Origin: Paradesertivirga sp965650335
GTDB lineage: Bacteria > Bacteroidota > Bacteroidia > Sphingobacteriales > Sphingobacteriaceae
Assembly (NCBI GenBank): GCA_965650335.1
Contig: CBFGOI010000151.1
Location: forward strand, 1-8,603
Length of the DNA stretch: 8,603 nucleotides
Direction of reading: 5' to 3'
The notes below the pieces were generated by a model. The model worked only from the letters and a program-made list of their open reading frames with translations, searched no databases and had not been told where the DNA came from. Shown piece by piece: positions 6,215 to 8,603 of this stretch (within the stretch, counting starts at the first letter, position 1; each line of letters starts with the position of its first letter). A program made the translations under genes and the position numbers.

Positions 6215-7271
6215 GGGATTGTGCCTTCTTCTTTCTTTCGTTTTTCAAATAACTCAATAACACTTTTTCATCGATCGTCAAACCTGTATCTACAACAGCA
6301 GGAACAACTTTTTTAACCTTCTTCAAATAAGGATAAAGCGTTCCACTCTCGTATGAATCTATCAACGGAGGAAACACATAATATTTTTTACAAACTGTGC
6401 GGGTGTTTCCCAGTCTCGACGATACCTCATCAAGCATGGCAACCGTAATTTTTTTTCGCTTAGACTCTAAATCTGTGAATTCGTATTGTGAGTAAATTTT
6501 TAAGGCTTCTAACGTTCCAAACCATGTTCTGAAATCTTTGGCAGTAAAATCGCAATTCGTTATTTCTTTGATATACCGGTTAATCATACCCGAATCGATC
6601 GATTTTCTTTCACCACCCGGTGTATAGTATTGAAAGAGCTCCTGGCCCGGAATATCCCGACATTTTTTAACCAGTTTGGCAAGAGTCCGGTCATTGAGAT
6701 CGATATCATGCATTACTCCTTTTTTACCCTTAAAGGATAGCGTCATTGAACTACCTTCAATTTTTATATGTTTATCCCGAAGCGTACTCAATCCATACGA
6801 GCCATACAGTTGTTTATAAGATTCATTCCCTATTCTGATAAGCGTTTTTTCCATCAGGCTAACTGATATGGCAAGCACTTTTCGCTCGTCCAGCTCTCGC
6901 CTTCTCAGATCTTTCCGAAGGTTTTTTCTAAATTCCGGTAGCTTTTTACCAAATTCTAAAAGTCTGTAGAACTTATTTTCATTTCTCGATCTGGCCCAGT
7001 CATGATGGTAACGATATTGCTTCCGTCCGGCCTGGTCGATTCCAGTCGCCTGCAAATGAGCATTGTGCTTAGGTGCTATCCACACATTTTGCCAGGCTGG
7101 CGGCAGGACGAGTTTCTTAATACGCTCAAGAATTTTAGGGTCTGTAAGTTCTTCCCCTTTATGGTTTAGGTATACGAAAGTATCCTTGACGATAATTCTC
7201 GTAATACCTGGACTTGAATCACTAACATAAATCAGGTTATTTTCTTCGAGCAGGATCTCTGTATCACTCAT
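6201..7271 (-). CDS. DNA topoisomerase IB (poxvirus-like bacterial type)
   Basis: This is a type IB topoisomerase of 356 residues that relaxes supercoils through a 3'-phosphotyrosine intermediate. The N-terminal DNA-binding part shows LPPAWQNVWIAP (56-67) and HLQATGIDQAGRKQYRYH (72-89). The catalytic domain shows IRIGNE (145-150), TLRDKH with catalytic R165, the FKGKKG lysine loop (180-185), PGQELFQY (208-215) and DFTAKDFRTW with catalytic R248. It ends with LGNTRTVCKKYYVFP. N289 occupies the position of the poxvirus catalytic His, and Y298, nine residues later, is the nucleophile. Two positions differ from the usual bacterial form: NTP is NTR, and the Tyr-x-His-Pro after the nucleophile is Tyr-Val-Phe-Pro. 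I chose the ATG at 7269-7271. It leaves 15 bp after the upstream gene's stop; an in-frame TTG at 7286 would overlap nothing but adds only MFYLS. The C-terminal tail is lysine-rich. Confidence 0.93.
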   Translation of the reverse strand: MSDTEILLEENNLIYVSDSSPGITRIIVKDTFVYLNHKGEELTDPKILERIKKLVLPPAWQNVWIAPKHNAHLQATGIDQAGRKQYRYHHDWARSRNENKFYRLLEFGKKLPEFRKNLRKDLRRRELDERKVLAISVSLMEKTLIRIGNESYKQLYGSYGLSTLRDKHIKIEGSSMTLSFKGKKGVMHDIDLNDRTLAKLVKKCRDIPGQELFQYYTPGGERKSIDSGMINRYIKEITNCDFTAKDFRTWFGTLEALKIYSQYEFTDLESKRKKITVAMLDEVSSRLGNTRTVCKKYYVFPPLIDSYESGTLYPYLKKVKKVVPAVVDTGLTIDEKVLLSYLKNERKKKAQSPKKA

Positions 7272-7286
7272 GCTCAAATAAAACAA

Positions 7287-8102
7287 TCATGACAAGAAAT
7301 GTTTGTTCAGGAAGGTATTTAAAGACTTATTGAATTCCGTTGCATTTTCCAGATTTGGCAAATGGCCGGACGCTGAAATAATCTGTAACTCAGCATGTTT
7401 AATACCCTCTGCTAACTGGGTCGTTTGCCCTTCTGACACCAGTTTATCATCCTCTCCTCTTATTATTAAAGTAGGTACTTCGATAAGCGAAAGAGAATCA
7501 GATGTATCTGTTCGTGAGGCTAATGCCAGCAGAGTCGAACATATTGTCTTATCCTCGGTTCTCATGATTAGCTCCCGAAGGAAATCCACAGTAGCAGGTT
7601 TTTTACTCAATGTTTCTGCAGCAAAAACGTTTTTAACAAAGCCCTCTGTAAAATCACGCTTAGCCCCACCAACAATCTGTTCGATAGAGTTGAAGCGCTT
7701 CATTTTAACTTCATTAGTGTCCGCTATGCAATTCGTGTCACATAAAATGAGTCCTTTAATACACCTCATCGACAACTGAGCAGCTCTCAGAGCAATATAA
7801 CCGCCCATTGATATGCCGCAAAGCACACAATTATCAAGGTTAAGGTTTTCAACTAAGGCTAGAAGATCTTTAGCGAACAGATCAATACTAAAAAATGAGT
7901 GATCAGAGGAACTCTCGCCAAAACCGCGAATGTCGTAAGCTATACCGTTAACTCCATCCGGAAGTGATTCCAATTGTTCTCTCCAGATGGTTTTATCAAA
8001 AGGAAATCCATGGATAAATAGTATCGTTACAGCAGGGCTTGTAGATTGTTTTGACAGATAAGAAACTGATATATTATTTACCTTAGTGCTTAGATGTTCC
8101 AT
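7287..8102 (-). CDS. Alpha/beta-fold hydrolase
   Basis: This is a soluble alpha/beta hydrolase of 271 residues with a complete catalytic set: the oxyanion HGFP at 31-34, the nucleophile elbow GISMGG with S98, acid D219 in RGEDDKL, and H247 in SGHLPNLENA. The DIRGFGES block (57-64) is typical of the esterase / 3-oxoadipate enol-lactonase-like branch, whose members act on esters, lactones or thioesters. There is no signal peptide, so it is probably cytoplasmic. The substrate is unknown; the neighbours (a membrane sugar-phosphate transferase and a topoisomerase) do not suggest one. I chose the ATG at 8100-8102. It leaves 17 bp after the preceding gene; a TTG at 8126 would overlap that gene by 7 bp and only add MVKPTLVF. 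Part of a leftward run with 15-17 bp gaps. Confidence 0.9.
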   Translation of the reverse strand: MEHLSTKVNNISVSYLSKQSTSPAVTILFIHGFPFDKTIWREQLESLPDGVNGIAYDIRGFGESSSDHSFFSIDLFAKDLLALVENLNLDNCVLCGISMGGYIALRAAQLSMRCIKGLILCDTNCIADTNEVKMKRFNSIEQIVGGAKRDFTEGFVKNVFAAETLSKKPATVDFLRELIMRTEDKTICSTLLALASRTDTSDSLSLIEVPTLIIRGEDDKLVSEGQTTQLAEGIKHAELQIISASGHLPNLENATEFNKSLNTFLNKHFLS

Positions 8103-8119
8103 AAACACTAAAGTAGGTT

Positions 8120-8603
8120 TTACCAAAGAAAGTTTACTATCCGGTAGCTTTTTCTGCTTTTTGATCTGATCATGAAGGTTAACAGGACGTTAAAGAACAG
8201 GCAGATTAGAAACAGGATGCCTATTAAGGTGAAATTCCCTAAAAAACGCAAGGATAGCGCCACATAAATCATTATGATATGAAATCCCATAAGGATCAAT
8301 GTGCTTTGCAAATGCGAGAATCCCATATGCAACATGCGGTGATGAACATGATTTCTATCTGCTACAAATGGCGAACCTGTTTTGATAGTACGCAGCGTGA
8401 AAACCCTGATAGCATCGAATATGGGTCCGATTAATATCGCAACCGCAATGGAAGGTGCAGAGCTGTAAAAAACAACATTTGTACCGCTTACCTTGTTTAG
8501 CTCTATAAATTTAATTGATAGAATAATAGAAACAAATCCCAATAACAGCGACCCTGTATCGCCCATAAAAATTTGAGCAGGCGTGATGTTAAAACGTAAA
8601 AAG
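8120..8603 (-). CDS. WecA/TagO-like polyprenyl-phosphate sugar-1-phosphate transferase (5' end cut by window edge)
   Basis: This is the C-terminal 160 residues of a glycosyltransferase family 4 (MraY/WecA/TagO) membrane enzyme. Such enzymes transfer a sugar 1-phosphate, usually GlcNAc-1-P, from a UDP-sugar to undecaprenyl phosphate at the inner membrane to begin surface polysaccharide synthesis. The frame is open through the right edge: the residues before the first visible Met read RFNITPAQIF, continuing into MGDTGSLLLGF, the family's NFxPAxIFMGDxGS block with the conserved catalytic/Mg-binding Asp. DRNHVHHRM (about 8333-8359) is the HxHH motif in its WecA/TagO form, which separates it from MraY. 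Several hydrophobic helices follow, and a short basic tail ends at TAA 8120. The internal ATG at 8566 is inside the motif and is not the start. About 180-200 N-terminal residues are missing. Confidence 0.92.
   Translation of the reverse strand, partial: FLRFNITPAQIFMGDTGSLLLGFVSIILSIKFIELNKVSGTNVVFYSSAPSIAVAILIGPIFDAIRVFTLRTIKTGSPFVADRNHVHHRMLHMGFSHLQSTLILMGFHIIMIYVALSLRFLGNFTLIGILFLICLFFNVLLTFMIRSKSRKSYRIVNFLW

Noticed and set aside
7303..7779. 158-codon plus-strand ORF opposite the alpha/beta hydrolase
   Set aside because: It is antisense to a gene with a complete catalytic triad and its translation shows no domain-like pattern.

Overview
The window looks like chromosomal DNA from a member of the Bacteroidota, probably of the Cytophagales/Sphingobacteriales/Chitinophagales type. 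Three observations support this. Two leftward promoters fit the phylum-specific pattern (TTG/TTTG, about 20 bp, then TAnnTTTG). The genes lack Shine-Dalgarno sequences. The base composition is moderately AT-rich, and the protein variants have a Bacteroidota flavour. No phage, insertion sequence, CRISPR array or defence gene is visible. The content is mostly housekeeping, with one odd RNA gene.

Left part (1-1755, minus strand): the start of a thiamin biosynthesis operon. A Bacteroidota-type promoter lies directly before a TPP riboswitch, followed by thiS (sulfur carrier) and thiC (pyrimidine synthase), which runs off the left edge. The leader contains a CACCUCC segment. It can pair either with the aptamer's own GGGGUG or with GGAGG overlapping the thiS start codon, which suggests a translational on/off switch.

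Middle left (1872-3281, minus strand): a secreted M28-family zinc aminopeptidase with all metal ligands present. Upstream of it lies an independent small transcription unit: a promoter, an unusual 110-nt tRNA-like gene, and an intrinsic terminator. The tRNA-like RNA has a leucine-type D arm, a normal T arm and acceptor stem, a G discriminator, and an extra region of about 41 nt where the variable arm should be. This is the most unusual item in the window.

Middle right (3503-6214, plus strand): hscA, the specialised Hsp70 for Fe-S cluster assembly, here without isc neighbours. It is followed by a TauE/SafE (TSUP) membrane transporter.

Right part (6201-8603, minus strand): a tight leftward run of three genes. 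In transcription order these are a WecA/TagO-like polyprenyl-phosphate sugar-1-phosphate transferase (cut by the right edge), an alpha/beta hydrolase, and a poxvirus-type DNA topoisomerase IB. The topoisomerase gene overlaps the end of the TSUP gene tail to tail by 14 bp. The spacing of 15-17 bp suggests one operon, although the three functions have no obvious common pathway.
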